Origin: Aureibacter tunicatorum
GTDB taxonomy: Bacteria; Bacteroidota; Bacteroidia; Cytophagales; Cyclobacteriaceae
Length of the DNA: 64,000 nt
Reading direction: 5' to 3'
NCBI RefSeq assembly: GCF_036492635.1
Contig: NZ_AP025305.1
Coordinates: forward strand, 1,612,001-1,676,000
The notes under the pieces are model-generated. The model had not been told where the DNA came from and did not search any database. It saw only the letters and a list, made by a program, of their open reading frames with translations. The translations under genes and the position numbers were made by a program. Within the stretch, counting starts at the first letter, position 1. Each line of letters begins with the position of its first letter. Positions 37,340-46,051 of this stretch are shown here, one piece after another.

Positions 37340-38248
37340 TTATATTTTTAAGTAACAAGGGCTTCGTTTTATATCATGTATTCCTAAAAGGATTGAGAAT
37401 GAACCACCTAAGTTTCCATGCATTTTGACAGAAAAACAACATTCTCCTACTTTATCTAGAATTTGAGTGTTTTTCATTTTGAACAAATAAGTTTTTAAGT
37501 TATCAAGATCACCTTTTTCCATTTCTTCAAAATTTATCATCAAAAAATACCAAGTATTATCTATTTTAGTCATAGCTCTAGGTAAATGATTTTTAGGTAT
37601 TATTTCTTTAAGGTTTTGTTTTTTCTTTACATTGTAATTATTTAAACTAAACTCTAAAATTGTAAAACCTCCTTCAAACAAGTCTGCTAATAGATAAATG
37701 GTATTTTCATCTTTTTTTAGAAATGAATAAATCTCTTTAAAAGGTATAAAGTTCTTACCTCTTGAATCACTCATATATTTAAATAAACAATTTCCCTTAA
37801 AATCAAAAACAGCTAAACCTTCACTATGGATAAACTTTTTGCTTGATGCTTCTTCAATATCTGATACATAATTGGGGCTTCTATAAGTGGTTGAAAATAT
37901 TCTACTAGTGTCCAAGCTGCATTTTGAATAAGAAGTAACAATGCCATTTTGTGTTACAATAAGATCTAATGCATTTCCAATATAAAATGAACTTTCAATA
38001 GTCCCATTAGTATTGATAATCCATGCATTGATTTTTTTATTTGAACTGCTATCACGATCTACCAGAATAAAATAGTCATTGGAAATAATTCTAATTATTG
38101 GCCATTCAAGTTTTAATCCTAAATTAATTTTCTTTCCATTTCTATTAACTATATTTTCATCATCAATGAACAAGAAATTCGTTTTAGAGATAATGTCTCC
38201 ATCAAGAATAGCTGTATTAAAAGATTGTTTAATTTCATTTATAGTCAT
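37340..38248 (-). CDS. Hypothetical protein, propeller-like
   Basis: 302 aa, soluble, no signal peptide. Repeating beta-strand units with WIINTNGTIESSFYIGN, GLAVFDFKGNCLFKYMSDSRG and TIYLLADLFEGGFTILEFSLNN suggest a small beta-propeller. The family is not known. First minus-strand cassette gene right of the plus-strand island; an attC-like site lies upstream at 38272. Confidence 0.6.
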   Translation of the reverse strand: MTINEIKQSFNTAILDGDIISKTNFLFIDDENIVNRNGKKINLGLKLEWPIIRIISNDYFILVDRDSSSNKKINAWIINTNGTIESSFYIGNALDLIVTQNGIVTSYSKCSLDTSRIFSTTYRSPNYVSDIEEASSKKFIHSEGLAVFDFKGNCLFKYMSDSRGKNFIPFKEIYSFLKKDENTIYLLADLFEGGFTILEFSLNNYNVKKKQNLKEIIPKNHLPRAMTKIDNTWYFLMINFEEMEKGDLDNLKTYLFKMKNTQILDKVGECCFSVKMHGNLGGSFSILLGIHDIKRSPCYLKI

Positions 38249-38271
38249 TATTATGGTTGATTTTTATAGTT

Positions 38272-38333
38272 CATAACGTTTAATATAAAAACTGTATTCC
38301 GATTGGGTATGGCTTTTATACAGTGTTCTCGGC
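38272..38333 (-). repeat. attC-like site
   Basis: Plus strand CATAACGTTTAATATAAAAACTG ... TGGCTTTTATACAGTGTTCTCGGC. It contains the stop codon TAA of the gene ending at 38316, which reads AENTV-stop into the palindrome. Confidence 0.7.
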
Positions 38334-38744
38334 TATTTCTAATGTTAGAATGATTTTCATTAGCATTTCTTCTTTATCCGAAAAATCAAACATTAGTTGT
38401 ACACCTCCTGAAGTTTGAATACATAATTGTTTTTGAAAAGAATATTTGTCAATAAACCACCATTCGATTTCAAAATTATTGAGTAAATTTATCGTATACT
38501 TAAATGATGATAAATGAATAAGTTCATATCCATTTATTTTAAAGTTGTAATTACCACCTATTCTTAGTCCAATAGAATCAAGTTGTCCATTTAGAAACAC
38601 AAGCTCATTCCCTTTTTTGTCGTGACAGATTGTTGTAAAATCATCCAATTTAATTTTATTAACAGATAACTCTAAGCTACTTTCAAGCATTTCAGCTCTA
38701 TAAATAGGATGTCTTCCAGACTTAAAAAATTCGTATAATTCCAT
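38316..38744 (-). CDS. Hypothetical protein (cassette gene)
   Basis: 142 aa, soluble: MELYEFFKSGRHPIYRAEMLESSLELSV, beta-rich centre and a short helical end. Its stop codon is provided by the attC-like site (ENTV-stop, the same ending as the unrelated gene at 61218). No known family; immunity-like size. Confidence 0.65.
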   Translation of the reverse strand: MELYEFFKSGRHPIYRAEMLESSLELSVNKIKLDDFTTICHDKKGNELVFLNGQLDSIGLRIGGNYNFKINGYELIHLSSFKYTINLLNNFEIEWWFIDKYSFQKQLCIQTSGGVQLMFDFSDKEEMLMKIILTLEIAENTV

Positions 38745-38758
38745 TAGTTGCTTAAATG

Positions 38759-38809
38759 TTATAAAAGGAGAAGAGTTAGTGTTGTAAAAAGTGTTTTAAT
38801 CGATTTCAT
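38759..38809 (-). other. Orphan 16-aa signal peptide ORF
   Basis: ATG 38809 reads MKSIKTLFTTLTLLLL-stop, a typical signal-peptide start cut short. It lies between the attC-like site at 38829 and the gene starting at 38744, so it is either a relic of a secreted cassette gene or a leader peptide. Confidence 0.4.
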
Positions 38810-38828
38810 TTTGTTTCTTTTAATTACC

Positions 38829-38902
38829 GAGAACGTTCTGTGTAAAATGCGTAGCACCAGTTTGGTAGGTAAGGGCTATGTGTTTTACACCTTGTTGTAC
38901 GC
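38829..38902 (-). repeat. attC-like site
   Basis: Plus strand GAGAACGTTCTGTGTAAAATGCGTAGC ... GGCTATGTGTTTTACACCTTGTTGTACGC. The stem is almost perfect outside the L-box asymmetry. It follows the CPCC lipoprotein gene with no spacing. Confidence 0.8.
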
Positions 38903-38903
38903 T

Positions 38904-39305
38904 TTAGTTTTCTTCTATATTTCTTATTTCTCTTTTAAACTTCTTTCTTTCTTCTACCGAGATTACGTGTTTGACCATATCCTTTTCGCAGGCTCCAAAT
39001 TTCGCAAAATTTGCCCTTCCTTCTCTCAAAGTTATTCCATGATTCGGTCCTGATGAAACATCTAATTCGTCAATATCTTGACCATCATCTTCCCAAAAGC
39101 AAATTGGACAAATCAGATAGTTTCCCCGCTCTGGTAATGATATGTAATCACAACAAGGACATTGTTCTCTAGGAGTCGAATCTTCTGGTTCGTACCATTC
39201 CATAGTAGTCATTTCTTTGTTTTCTTTATTACAGCTCTTATTTCCACAAGATGCAAATAGCGCCAAAATGAAAATATGAAGTATTGTTAATTTAATTTTC
39301 GTCAT
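38904..39305 (-). CDS. Cysteine-rich CPCC lipoprotein (cassette gene)
   Basis: 133 aa: lipoprotein signal with Cys20 in LFASC, then the CPCC domain (PF14206 type): CPCCDYISLPERGNYLICPICF followed by WEDDGQD, and NHGITLREGRANFAKFGAC. The four Cys probably bind zinc. CPCC proteins are often found among toxin-immunity genes. A lipoprotein version is less usual. Confidence 0.8.
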   Translation of the reverse strand: MTKIKLTILHIFILALFASCGNKSCNKENKEMTTMEWYEPEDSTPREQCPCCDYISLPERGNYLICPICFWEDDGQDIDELDVSSGPNHGITLREGRANFAKFGACEKDMVKHVISVEERKKFKREIRNIEEN

Positions 39306-39311
39306 TTCTAT

Positions 39312-39409
39312 TGCGTAAAACGCCCGTCTATGGATCGTAGCTTTCGAAGTTAGTTTTTTTCGGTTTACTAATTAGCCAAATCTTTGATTTGGTTTTTAAA
39401 TTTCGGGAG
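39312..39409 (-). repeat. Degenerate attC-like site
   Basis: AAAACGCCCGTCTATGGATCGTAGC and the GGGAGCTAAAC end, with an inner GCCAAATCTTTGATTTGG hairpin. The outer arms pair poorly; position between two cassette genes is the main support. Confidence 0.4.
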
Positions 39410-40370
39410 CTAAACTTTCGATTCGTAATTTGTTATTTTTAACGTCATTACTAAATAATCTTGAACTGTACCACCTTCAGAATTAATCATATTTTCTGCT
39501 ATTATATTTTCACTATTGTTCTTAAAAGGGTAAGTGTCTAAATAGAGATACCAGTTTTGTTCTGATTTTATAAGGTTTTCATAGTCCATTTTATTCAGTA
39601 ATGATAAGACTGGATTATCTTTTTCCCTTTCTATTTTTTCTGGTGAAGGGCGTTCATAAAATGATAAGGTGTAATCATCAAAACTGACAACTATTGAGTT
39701 GATTGATGTGAAATCGATTGATTTAGGGATTTCTATTTTATTGTGGTTAAATATTTCTAATTCCCCATTAGTAGTTTCTAATTTAACAGAAACCTTGTTT
39801 ATAGAAGGAGCTTGAACTATTTGATCATTCAAAAAGATGTTAAAATCAATGATATGATGTTTTCCGTTCGATTCATCAATTGTTTTGAAAGTACCAAAAG
39901 CATTGTTAACAATTTTGGTATATTTCTTTTGATAGCTATATGGAAACACAAATGTTATTGCATATGCTAAAATAGAATTTTGTTCTTTGAACAGTTTTTG
40001 GGTCACATAGTATTTGTTCCCGTTAAGACTCATTTCACATTCAATAATTGTATTGTTTTTGTAAATTTTATGACTAATAAAATTTTCTCCTGGATATAGA
40101 GAGTTGTATTTATTGATGATTAAATTATGTAGGTCATTTAATGATGTTGTATCATCAACTTTGTATTGTATTACATTAAAGTTTGCACTAAATCCCGTTT
40201 TATTGAGGATTGTACTATCAGAGTCATGCATTTCCCATATTTAAGTATAACCAATTGTTTGGTACATCAATTTGAAACCGTCTAGAAGAATGGGTATGGA
40301 AACCATTTTTTTGAGCGTAAACGATGATTGAAGTAAAAACTACTAAAAAGGTTAGTGATATTTTTTTCAT
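39410..40370 (-). pseudogene. Frameshifted secreted protein (cassette gene)
   Basis: From ATG 40370 a signal peptide and start (MKKISLTFLVVFTSIIVYAQ ... FQIDVPNNWLYLNMGN) run into a TGA at about 40230. One base further, another frame (from 40231) continues MHDSDSTILNKTGFSANFNVI to the stop at 39410, giving about 320 aa in total. A one- or two-base indel in GGGAAATG separates the halves. No known family; the C-terminal part is beta-rich. Confidence 0.7.
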
Positions 40371-40385
40371 TATTAATTAGTTCTC

Positions 40386-40451
40386 TATAACATCCCAATA
40401 ACACAAATTCCGTTTATTTCACCTATGTGCGGAATTCATTTATTGGACTAA
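40386..40451 (-). repeat. attC-like site (type C) of recombinase relic 3
   Basis: TAACATCCCAATAACACAAATTCCG ... CGGAATTCATTTATTGGACTA on the plus strand. Same family as 31911, slightly diverged. Confidence 0.75.
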
Positions 40452-40636
40452 ACATATTATTTAATAAAAAAATAAATCTAAAAAGTCATATTTCAAAGAT
40501 ATCAAGAGGATTCTTTACCTTACTAAACCTAAATCAGTGATATGTATATTAAGTTCAGTATTCAATACAAAATGCTTTGATATAAGATGTGTGTAGCTTT
40601 TCTAAGTTTAGCTTGACCACAAAAACTATAGATGAA
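40452..40636 (-). pseudogene. Decayed 3' fragment of a tyrosine recombinase, relic 3 (short)
   Basis: Only the last part is recognisable: HITDLG in one frame and SKVKNPLDIFEI-stop in another. The frame change between them is the same one-base deletion seen in relics 6 and 7. The HSLRH part is largely eroded. Confidence 0.65.
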
Positions 40637-40703
40637 GTTGCTTTTCAGCATTGTCTACCATCATTGAGCTTTGGAAGGCGCGGGAAGACTTAATTGTTAT
40701 GAG
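40637..40703 (-). repeat. Degenerate attC-like site (type A)
   Basis: Gene orientation CTCATAACAATTAAGTCTTCCCGCGCC ... GAAAAGCAACTTC. It supplies the stop codon (HNN-stop) of the 40.7-kb gene. Arms pair less well than other type A sites. Confidence 0.5.
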
Positions 40704-41805
40704 TAGTTGTTTTGTTAAGTTCGTCTAATATTTTCTTTAATCCTTCATGCGTACTTGCAGGTGAATTTTCAAAATCAAAATTCGCAGGAACAGTATAATT
40801 CTCTAATAGGATTCCATCTTTTAGTCTTATATAGGTAAATTCTGATGTCTTGAATCTAATATAGCCTGGTAATTTCTCATCTTCTTTATTTTCACCATGA
40901 CGAACAATAAAAATTCCTGAAACCCAATCTCCAAATACTTTGTTGTCAATTATTCTGTTTGGAAATATATCAACTAAATCAACAGAATACTTGTCAATCG
41001 AATAAAATCCTGTACCTGTGTGTAATTCTATATTAGTTAATAGCAAACTATCGTTTTCTATACTCCAAGTACAAAATGGAGCACCGCTCTTTTCAAAATT
41101 TTCCCAATTATATGGCCATTTCATATGATCGTTTTCGAAATATGATAATACAGGACTTAAGCCAGAATTACCGTCCAAATAGCCACCTTTTGTATTAATT
41201 GTTATTGTATCATTTCCATTTATCCGGAAGTAGTAGGATATATAATTATTGTTTAGATATAACATGGAGTATTTAGCCATTAATTCATAGTCTGCAGTAT
41301 CTTTCTCTGAAATGGTTTCAATTTTCTTGAAATCCTTATCAGATATCTCTTGTATGTCTATTACTTGGCCATACTTGACATAGAAATAAATTGACTTCTC
41401 AACTTTCCAATAGTTTTGTTTATTTCGTATTTCCCCGATTATCACTCCAGTAAACCAATCAGCAAATACTTTGTCTTTGAATGACAATGAGTCGGATATT
41501 GATTTTATTTTATATTTCTCTGGCTTATAATTTACCTTCTCTATTTGTATTTCTTTTAAGAATAATTTGTTTTCCAAAACTTCCCATATTGCTATATGCC
41601 CACGATAATTAGCTGTGTGTAGCATTGTAAATGGATATTCAATGTTGTTTTGAGAATAATAGGTTTGCAGTGGAGAAGGGTGTCCCCAGCCTGTTGACAA
41701 AGTTAATTTCTGTCCATTGTAGTGAAGGAAATCAGGTTCTTGTGCAGTCGCAAATAGGAATCCCGATTTTATTATTATAAAAAATATAAATATCAGTTTT
41801 TTCAT
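40690..41805 (-). CDS. Secreted protein with internal duplication (cassette gene)
   Basis: 371 aa with signal peptide (ending FATAQ). Two similar halves are visible: AIWEVLENKLFLKEIQIEK...KVFADWFTGVIIGEIR and CTWSIENDSLLLTNIELHTG...KVFGDWVSGIFIVRHG, each followed by a beta-rich segment. The family is unknown. A D-box lies 138 bp upstream and the stop is inside an attC-like site. Confidence 0.7.
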   Translation of the reverse strand: MKKLIFIFFIIIKSGFLFATAQEPDFLHYNGQKLTLSTGWGHPSPLQTYYSQNNIEYPFTMLHTANYRGHIAIWEVLENKLFLKEIQIEKVNYKPEKYKIKSISDSLSFKDKVFADWFTGVIIGEIRNKQNYWKVEKSIYFYVKYGQVIDIQEISDKDFKKIETISEKDTADYELMAKYSMLYLNNNYISYYFRINGNDTITINTKGGYLDGNSGLSPVLSYFENDHMKWPYNWENFEKSGAPFCTWSIENDSLLLTNIELHTGTGFYSIDKYSVDLVDIFPNRIIDNKVFGDWVSGIFIVRHGENKEDEKLPGYIRFKTSEFTYIRLKDGILLENYTVPANFDFENSPASTHEGLKKILDELNKTTTHNN

Positions 41806-41860
41806 AGTGTAACTTTATGTTTGTAGTGCTATATTTTTATTTGCCCACAAATAACTTTCT

Positions 41861-41942
41861 AATCATCGAAAAGCCAACCTAAAAAATTAATAAGTTCGTG
41901 TTTTATGGTGATTAGATGGTGTTATGTTTGAATTTAATACCT
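41861..41942. repeat. Repeat D', leader hairpin, copy 1
   Basis: CTTTCTAATCATCGAAAAG ... AAGTTCGTGTTTTATGGTGATTAG matches 48849-48912 and contains complementary ends (CTAATCA / TGATTAG). It lies between the D-box and the gene start, so it would be in the 5' leader. Confidence 0.5.
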
Positions 41943-41983
41943 ATTCAAGATAAAAATATATTCTGCCAATTAAAATGGAGTCA
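41943..41983 (-). promoter_or_regulatory. D-box promoter candidate
   Basis: Minus strand CTCCATTTTAATTGGCAGAATATATTTTTATCTTGAATAG; 138 bp upstream of the duplicated-domain gene. Nearly identical to the box at 48913. Confidence 0.45.
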
Positions 41984-42049
41984 GAGAAAATTAATCTAAA
42001 TATGATCGATATCAACAATCAATTCGAGTCAATATGAATGCTTTATATT

Positions 42050-42229
42050 TTAAAAGAGGTGTCTTGGCTTTTAATATTGATGATCGAATGCAAAGGTATT
42101 GAAGATCATTTGGAGCAAATATTCAATGAAAAACTCCGCTAAATCTAACCTTATTTTTTTCAAAATCACTTGATATCACCCATTCGAAATACAATTTATC
42201 CAGTAGCAAAACCCATAGATAAGGAGTTT
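42050..42229. repeat. Repeat D, copy 2 (distal part)
   Basis: TTTATCCAGTAGCAAAACCCATAGATAAGGAGTTTAGTCAACA matches copies at 30060, 52400 and 56965. The stretch 42000-42180 is specific to this copy and holds no gene. Confidence 0.5.
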
Positions 42230-42285
42230 AGTCAACAGGGTCTTCATATTGGGCTCTGCGAACATACGAAGACTTAGTTGTTAGC
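42230..42285 (-). repeat. attC-like site (type A)
   Basis: Gene orientation TTGCTAACAACTAAGTCTTCGTATG ... CCAATATGAAGACCCTGTTGAC. The TAA in GCTAAC is the stop codon of the preceding gene. Confidence 0.75.
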
Positions 42286-42577
42286 AAATCGTTTTTGTTT
42301 TTATTACATTAATTAATCCGAATCCTTGATTAGAATTAAAATCAAAACACCATACATTTTGGAGATTATTTAAAAGAATTGGAGCTCTGTTTTCAGGGTT
42401 TTTAAAATCCTGTTTTATTTTTTCAATAGTTTTAACTCCGAGATATTGGATCTCACTTTTATCTTTTTCTATTTTTTTAATCCATTCATCAATTGAATTA
42501 TTTAAATTTTTAGCAAAAACTTGGGAGACATAAGTTCCTCCTCTAAAATCTAAAACATATGTGTACAATTCTTTCAT
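42281..42577 (-). CDS. Hypothetical protein, second gene of a two-gene cassette
   Basis: 98 aa, MKELYTYVLDFRGGTYVSQVFAKNLNNS. Conserved in appearance (YVLDFRGGTYVSQ), soluble, immunity-like. Starts 3 nt after the stop of the upstream MAISKKG-type gene, so both share one transcript and one cassette. Stop codon lies in the attC-like core. Confidence 0.7.
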   Translation of the reverse strand: MKELYTYVLDFRGGTYVSQVFAKNLNNSIDEWIKKIEKDKSEIQYLGVKTIEKIKQDFKNPENRAPILLNNLQNVWCFDFNSNQGFGLINVIKTKTIC

Positions 42578-42580
42578 GAT

Positions 42581-42928
42581 TTAATTAGTCTGCAACCATT
42601 TAGCAGTTTTAGTGTCACTTGTTAATTCTCTATTTACAAAACTGATTAGATTTCCAGGTTTTTTATATTTCCAACCGAGTTCAATTGCTTCTAAGATCTT
42701 TAATCTAATTAGATTAGGTGTAATATTATTAATAGACTCTCGTCCATAACCTTTGGACCTACAAAAACCAACAAATACGAAAAGAAGTTGACCTTCACTT
42801 TCATGTTGAATTGGTATCCCATATTGATCATCATGTGCTTCTTCATGCGATACTTTCTTTCTTACTTTCCAGTAGAAATTGTCACCTTCAACATTGATCT
42901 TTCGAAATCCTTTTTTTGAAATTGCCAT
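42581..42928 (-). CDS. Hypothetical MAIxKKG-family protein, paralogue 1
   Basis: 115 aa: MAISKKGFRKINVEGDNFYWKVRKK, short strands, then a helix (LIRLKILEAIELGWKYKKPG). Clearly paralogous to the protein at 61716-62048 (MAIPKKGSRSIPVNDINYRWLIRKK). An uncharacterised bacterial family; in both loci it sits in a two-gene cassette, which hints at a partner protein. Confidence 0.7.
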   Translation of the reverse strand: MAISKKGFRKINVEGDNFYWKVRKKVSHEEAHDDQYGIPIQHESEGQLLFVFVGFCRSKGYGRESINNITPNLIRLKILEAIELGWKYKKPGNLISFVNRELTSDTKTAKWLQTN

Positions 42929-42938
42929 TTTATGTTTG

Positions 42939-43004
42939 CTGACGATGGCGCTAAAATGGCATAGCGAACGTAGTTAGCTATGCATTTATAGCATGTGTTG
43001 GACG
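42939..43004 (-). repeat. attC-like site
   Basis: GACGATGGCGCTAAAATGGCATAGC ... GCTATGCATTTATAGCATGTGTTGGACG. Near-twin of the site at 46155. Gene-orientation core GTCCAAC. Confidence 0.8.
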
Positions 43005-43029
43005 TTTCAATTTAGTTTATTTTAAAAAC

Positions 43030-43458
43030 TCAATTATTTAACTTTAATTCTTCAAGCTTGTAATAAGAGTATTCTTCTTCATTAAGATAATTACTATCTT
43101 TTTGATCTTGAATGATTTTTTCGATTTTTAATTTATCAGATGATAGAAGAATTAATTCTTTTTTTATTTGACCAAACATTTCAAAAATTCCACATAACAA
43201 GAATACACTCTTGTTTTGTTTGAAAAATGAATTATCATCTATTTTGTCTTGGATTTCAATAATCTTTAGATCTTTTGTTAAGTCAGTTTTTTTGTACGCC
43301 TGCTCTTTGAATGGATCTTTAAAATTGAATTTTTCTATAAAACCATTTCTATAGTTTTTTGCAACGTCAAGACTCTCAAAAATACCTAGAAAAAGATTTT
43401 CAGCTGTATATGGTGAAATTTCTCTTTCTAAGAGAAATAACGTTTTATGTTTCTTCAC
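43030..43458 (-). CDS. Hypothetical protein (cassette gene)
   Basis: 142 aa, soluble, Lys/Glu-rich, mixed alpha/beta: HKTLFLLEREISPYTAENLFLGIFESLDVAKNYRNGF then two helical stretches. No family recognised. Single-gene cassette between the sites at 42939 and 43479. Confidence 0.6.
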   Translation of the reverse strand: MKKHKTLFLLEREISPYTAENLFLGIFESLDVAKNYRNGFIEKFNFKDPFKEQAYKKTDLTKDLKIIEIQDKIDDNSFFKQNKSVFLLCGIFEMFGQIKKELILLSSDKLKIEKIIQDQKDSNYLNEEEYSYYKLEELKLNN

Positions 43459-43478
43459 AATATTCTTTTTAAAATTAC

Positions 43479-43554
43479 GTGTAACGGTTTGTGTGGCTTT
43501 TGCTTTCTGTGTCGCGCCTGCGGCAGAAAGTGAAATTTACACTTTGTTACCAGC
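43479..43554 (-). repeat. attC-like site
   Basis: GTGTAACGGTTTGTGTGGCTTTTGCTTTCTG ... CAGAAAGTGAAATTTACACTTTGTTACCAGC, with a GC-rich apex CGCGCCTGCGG. One of the best-formed stems in the array. Confidence 0.85.
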
Positions 43555-43557
43555 TTT

Positions 43558-44217
43558 TTATTTTTTGAATTTATTAATCTTTTCGAATTCTTTATTAAAT
43601 ATTATTTCTTTTTGAATTTCACTTAAAATTTCTCTCACTCTTGATAATGGGTGATCAACAAATTCTGAATCAAATTCAATACTTTCAGATTTATTCATTA
43701 ACGTTCCTCCAATAAATTTCGAATCATATGGATCTTCAAACCAATTTTCATATCCATTTTCTCCTATTGAAATTACGTTTTCATTTAATAACTTATTTCC
43801 AATTACTGAATCTCTTATTCCTGTCATTCCAACTTCAGGAGCTTGTATTTTTATAACATAACTACATTTTTCAAAAGGAATTGTTAGAGAACCTAAATAC
43901 ATCATTCCAGTTGGTTCTTGAGGTATTTTAAAAATTGTTTTAATTATTTTAAATCCTTTTATTTCAACCAAATCTACTTCTATAATTCCTCCATTATACT
44001 CAATAATTTGATTTCTATAAAAATCTCTTAATGATTTAATATCTTTAATCGAAGGTAAATCTGGTTTTAAGTCGAAAAAATTTAATGATAAAGCTATTGT
44101 TTGTTCCTCATTTATCCACTGCTTTATATTTTTATTCTCCACGCTTCTTGCCCATCCAAAATCTGGAATATTTATTGAATTAATGTTCACTTTATTCCTC
44201 TTAAATATATTTATCAT
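43558..44217 (-). CDS. Conserved hypothetical protein, immunity-like (cassette gene)
   Basis: 219 aa: DFGWARSVENKNIKQWI, PSIKDIKSLRDFYRNQII, GFKIIKTIFKIPQEPTGMMYLGSLTIPF, QAPEVGMTGIRDSVIG, EDPYDSKF and DHPLSRVREIL. This pattern is a conserved uncharacterised family seen in many bacteria next to toxin genes; the role is not established. No signal peptide. Confidence 0.75.
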   Translation of the reverse strand: MINIFKRNKVNINSINIPDFGWARSVENKNIKQWINEEQTIALSLNFFDLKPDLPSIKDIKSLRDFYRNQIIEYNGGIIEVDLVEIKGFKIIKTIFKIPQEPTGMMYLGSLTIPFEKCSYVIKIQAPEVGMTGIRDSVIGNKLLNENVISIGENGYENWFEDPYDSKFIGGTLMNKSESIEFDSEFVDHPLSRVREILSEIQKEIIFNKEFEKINKFKK

Positions 44218-44238
44218 TTTTTATTTATTTCAATTGCT

Positions 44239-44303
44239 GGTAACATCCCAATAACACGAATTCCGTTTAATTTACTCTGAGTGTGGAACTCATTTATTAG
44301 GTT
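44239..44303 (-). repeat. attC-like site (type C) of recombinase relic 4
   Basis: GGTAACATCCCAATAACACGAATTCCG ... GTGTGGAACTCATTTATTAGG on the plus strand. Same as 31911 and 34417 with a few changes. Confidence 0.8.
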
Positions 44304-44610
44304 AAAAATTTATTTTAATAAAAAAATAAGTTTAAAAAATTATATTTCAAACATGTCCAAGTGATTTTTGAATTGCTATGTCTCAATTTATGTTGAATAT
44401 ACCTGAGAATCACGGTATTTTTCAAAAGATGTGTAGCAAAACTATCTCTTAGGTTATGAAGAACAATAGGTCTATTGATCTCGGATTCTTCATCGTGTTT
44501 TTTGCAAGTTTTGAGCGTTAGAGCTTGAGTATATTATTCTAGGTTGACCTTCAGAAAGATATATTTCAGGCTTATACCTTTACAGAAATATTTAAGCATC
44601 TATTCTATTG
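44304..44610 (-). pseudogene. Decayed 3' fragment of a tyrosine recombinase, relic 4
   Basis: KPEIYLSEGQ is readable on the minus strand, with the ACTCAAGCTC stretch shared with relics 1 and 2. It carries the same deletion of the Tyr box (AATTCAAAA joined to ATCACTTGGACATG). Several stop codons. Confidence 0.75.
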
Positions 44611-44669
44611 GGAATAATTAAGCCTTTATATTGAGTTTTGCCAGCCATACTAAAGCTTAGTTGTTAGTG
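44611..44669 (-). repeat. attC-like site (type A)
   Basis: Gene orientation TCACTAACAACTAAGCTTTAGTATGG ... CAATATAAAGGCTTAATTATTCC. Core CACTAAC. Confidence 0.75.
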
Positions 44670-44752
44670 AGATTTTTCCTCTACAATTATGAAAGCAATA
44701 AAAAATCCCATCTTCTAGAAATACACTCAAAGCTAACTATTTTTAATTTTGG

Positions 44753-46051
44753 TTATCTGTGTCTTAGTATCCATGGATTTTCCACTATTACTCTGTACTT
44801 AGACTGGTTTTGTACCATTTCAGAGTAATCATTGGATTGGAAGACGCTGACTCGGTACTTTCCATCTGCCGAAGAAAGGATAGATGCTGGATAGCCTTTT
44901 CGAGTTAACTCATCGCTGAAGTTCAGTGCATTTTTTTCGCTACTGAAGCTACCTACTATCATGTAAAAGTTGGATTCTTCGATACTCGGTTTCTCACGTT
45001 CCTCGTAACAGATCAAACTGCCTCCATAGCATGCCACCCATACTTTATTGGTCTGAGCTGTTACTGTAACCCCTATAGGCTTTGATTTGGTCGGGATGGT
45101 TTGAACTACAGACATGTCTTTCAGCTTGATTTTGCTTAGGGATGAAGAGCTGTAGTTAACCACATAGGCGTAGGCAGTGTCAATAGAAAAAGCCATTGAT
45201 CTGGGTGCGGTACCAACCTTGGCACTCTCTTTACTGTCATTTCTTAGGTCCCATTTCGTCACCGAGTTTTCATTGTTGACACTATAGTACAGGCAACTGT
45301 CCGCATATAAAATGTGTCTTGGAGCATCTCCAGCGTCTTTATGTACTGAGACTTCCCATGAATCTATCTCCACCTCGGCAATGGCATCATCACCCATTAG
45401 CGCTACATAGACCTTGGTGTTGTTTTGATTGAAAGCAAGGCCTCTTGGGTGTTTTCCTACCTGGATAGTCTTGATTAAACTACCGTTTTGAGGATTAACC
45501 ACGGATATGTCAGCGCTAGACCAATTGGAAACAATCAAGTATTTGTTATCCGAACTGATTGCCAAAAATTTAGGAACACTGCCAACTTCGGCGACATGAT
45601 CCACAGCCAATGTATTGGTATTGATGGCATATAGATACGAGTGATCATAAGTGCTGTCAGAACACGCATCGCAACCTGCATTATCAAAGCCTTGGCCGTA
45701 CATTTGATAATTGGAAATCCAATAGTACTTTCCATCTGGAGTTATAGATCCTTCAACCGGCGCGCCTTTGAAAACACCTGTTTTATTGTCTATCCCAAAC
45801 TGGCTGAGTGTTACTGTATCTGGGATGGTTTTGAGTAGTGAACCTAATGTGTCATATACAGTGACCGAGTGTCTGTACATCATGTTTTGTGCGTAGATCT
45901 TTCCATCTCCATATACCACTGACTTAGGAGAAATTTTTCCAGTAACAGTCTTGGTTTGAATCAAACGAGTGGTGTCAAATGAGCTTTGTCCAAAACTCTC
46001 CAGCGCACAGGTTACCATTATTGAAATAAGTAAAGTTTTTAATATACTCAT
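44753..46051 (-). CDS. Secreted YncE-like beta-propeller with C-terminal SPOR domain
   Basis: 432 aa with signal peptide (ending SFGQ). Seven-bladed YVTN/YncE-type repeats: GSVPKFLAISSDNKYLIVSNWSSADISVV, GKHPRGLAFNQNNTKVYVALMGDDAIAEVEI, GTAPRSMAFSIDTAYAYVVN. The last ~75 aa form a SPOR domain (FYMIVGSFSSEKNALNFSDEL, YRVSVFQS), which in other proteins binds denuded peptidoglycan glycans. Higher GC than neighbours, so it was probably acquired from elsewhere. Large for a cassette gene. Confidence 0.8.
   Translation of the reverse strand: MSILKTLLISIMVTCALESFGQSSFDTTRLIQTKTVTGKISPKSVVYGDGKIYAQNMMYRHSVTVYDTLGSLLKTIPDTVTLSQFGIDNKTGVFKGAPVEGSITPDGKYYWISNYQMYGQGFDNAGCDACSDSTYDHSYLYAINTNTLAVDHVAEVGSVPKFLAISSDNKYLIVSNWSSADISVVNPQNGSLIKTIQVGKHPRGLAFNQNNTKVYVALMGDDAIAEVEIDSWEVSVHKDAGDAPRHILYADSCLYYSVNNENSVTKWDLRNDSKESAKVGTAPRSMAFSIDTAYAYVVNYSSSSLSKIKLKDMSVVQTIPTKSKPIGVTVTAQTNKVWVACYGGSLICYEEREKPSIEESNFYMIVGSFSSEKNALNFSDELTRKGYPASILSSADGKYRVSVFQSNDYSEMVQNQSKYRVIVENPWILRHR

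Noticed and set aside
38748-39053. 101-aa plus-strand ORF with hydrophobic stretch
   Set aside because: Covers an attC-like site and the antisense of the CPCC lipoprotein gene; a shadow frame.
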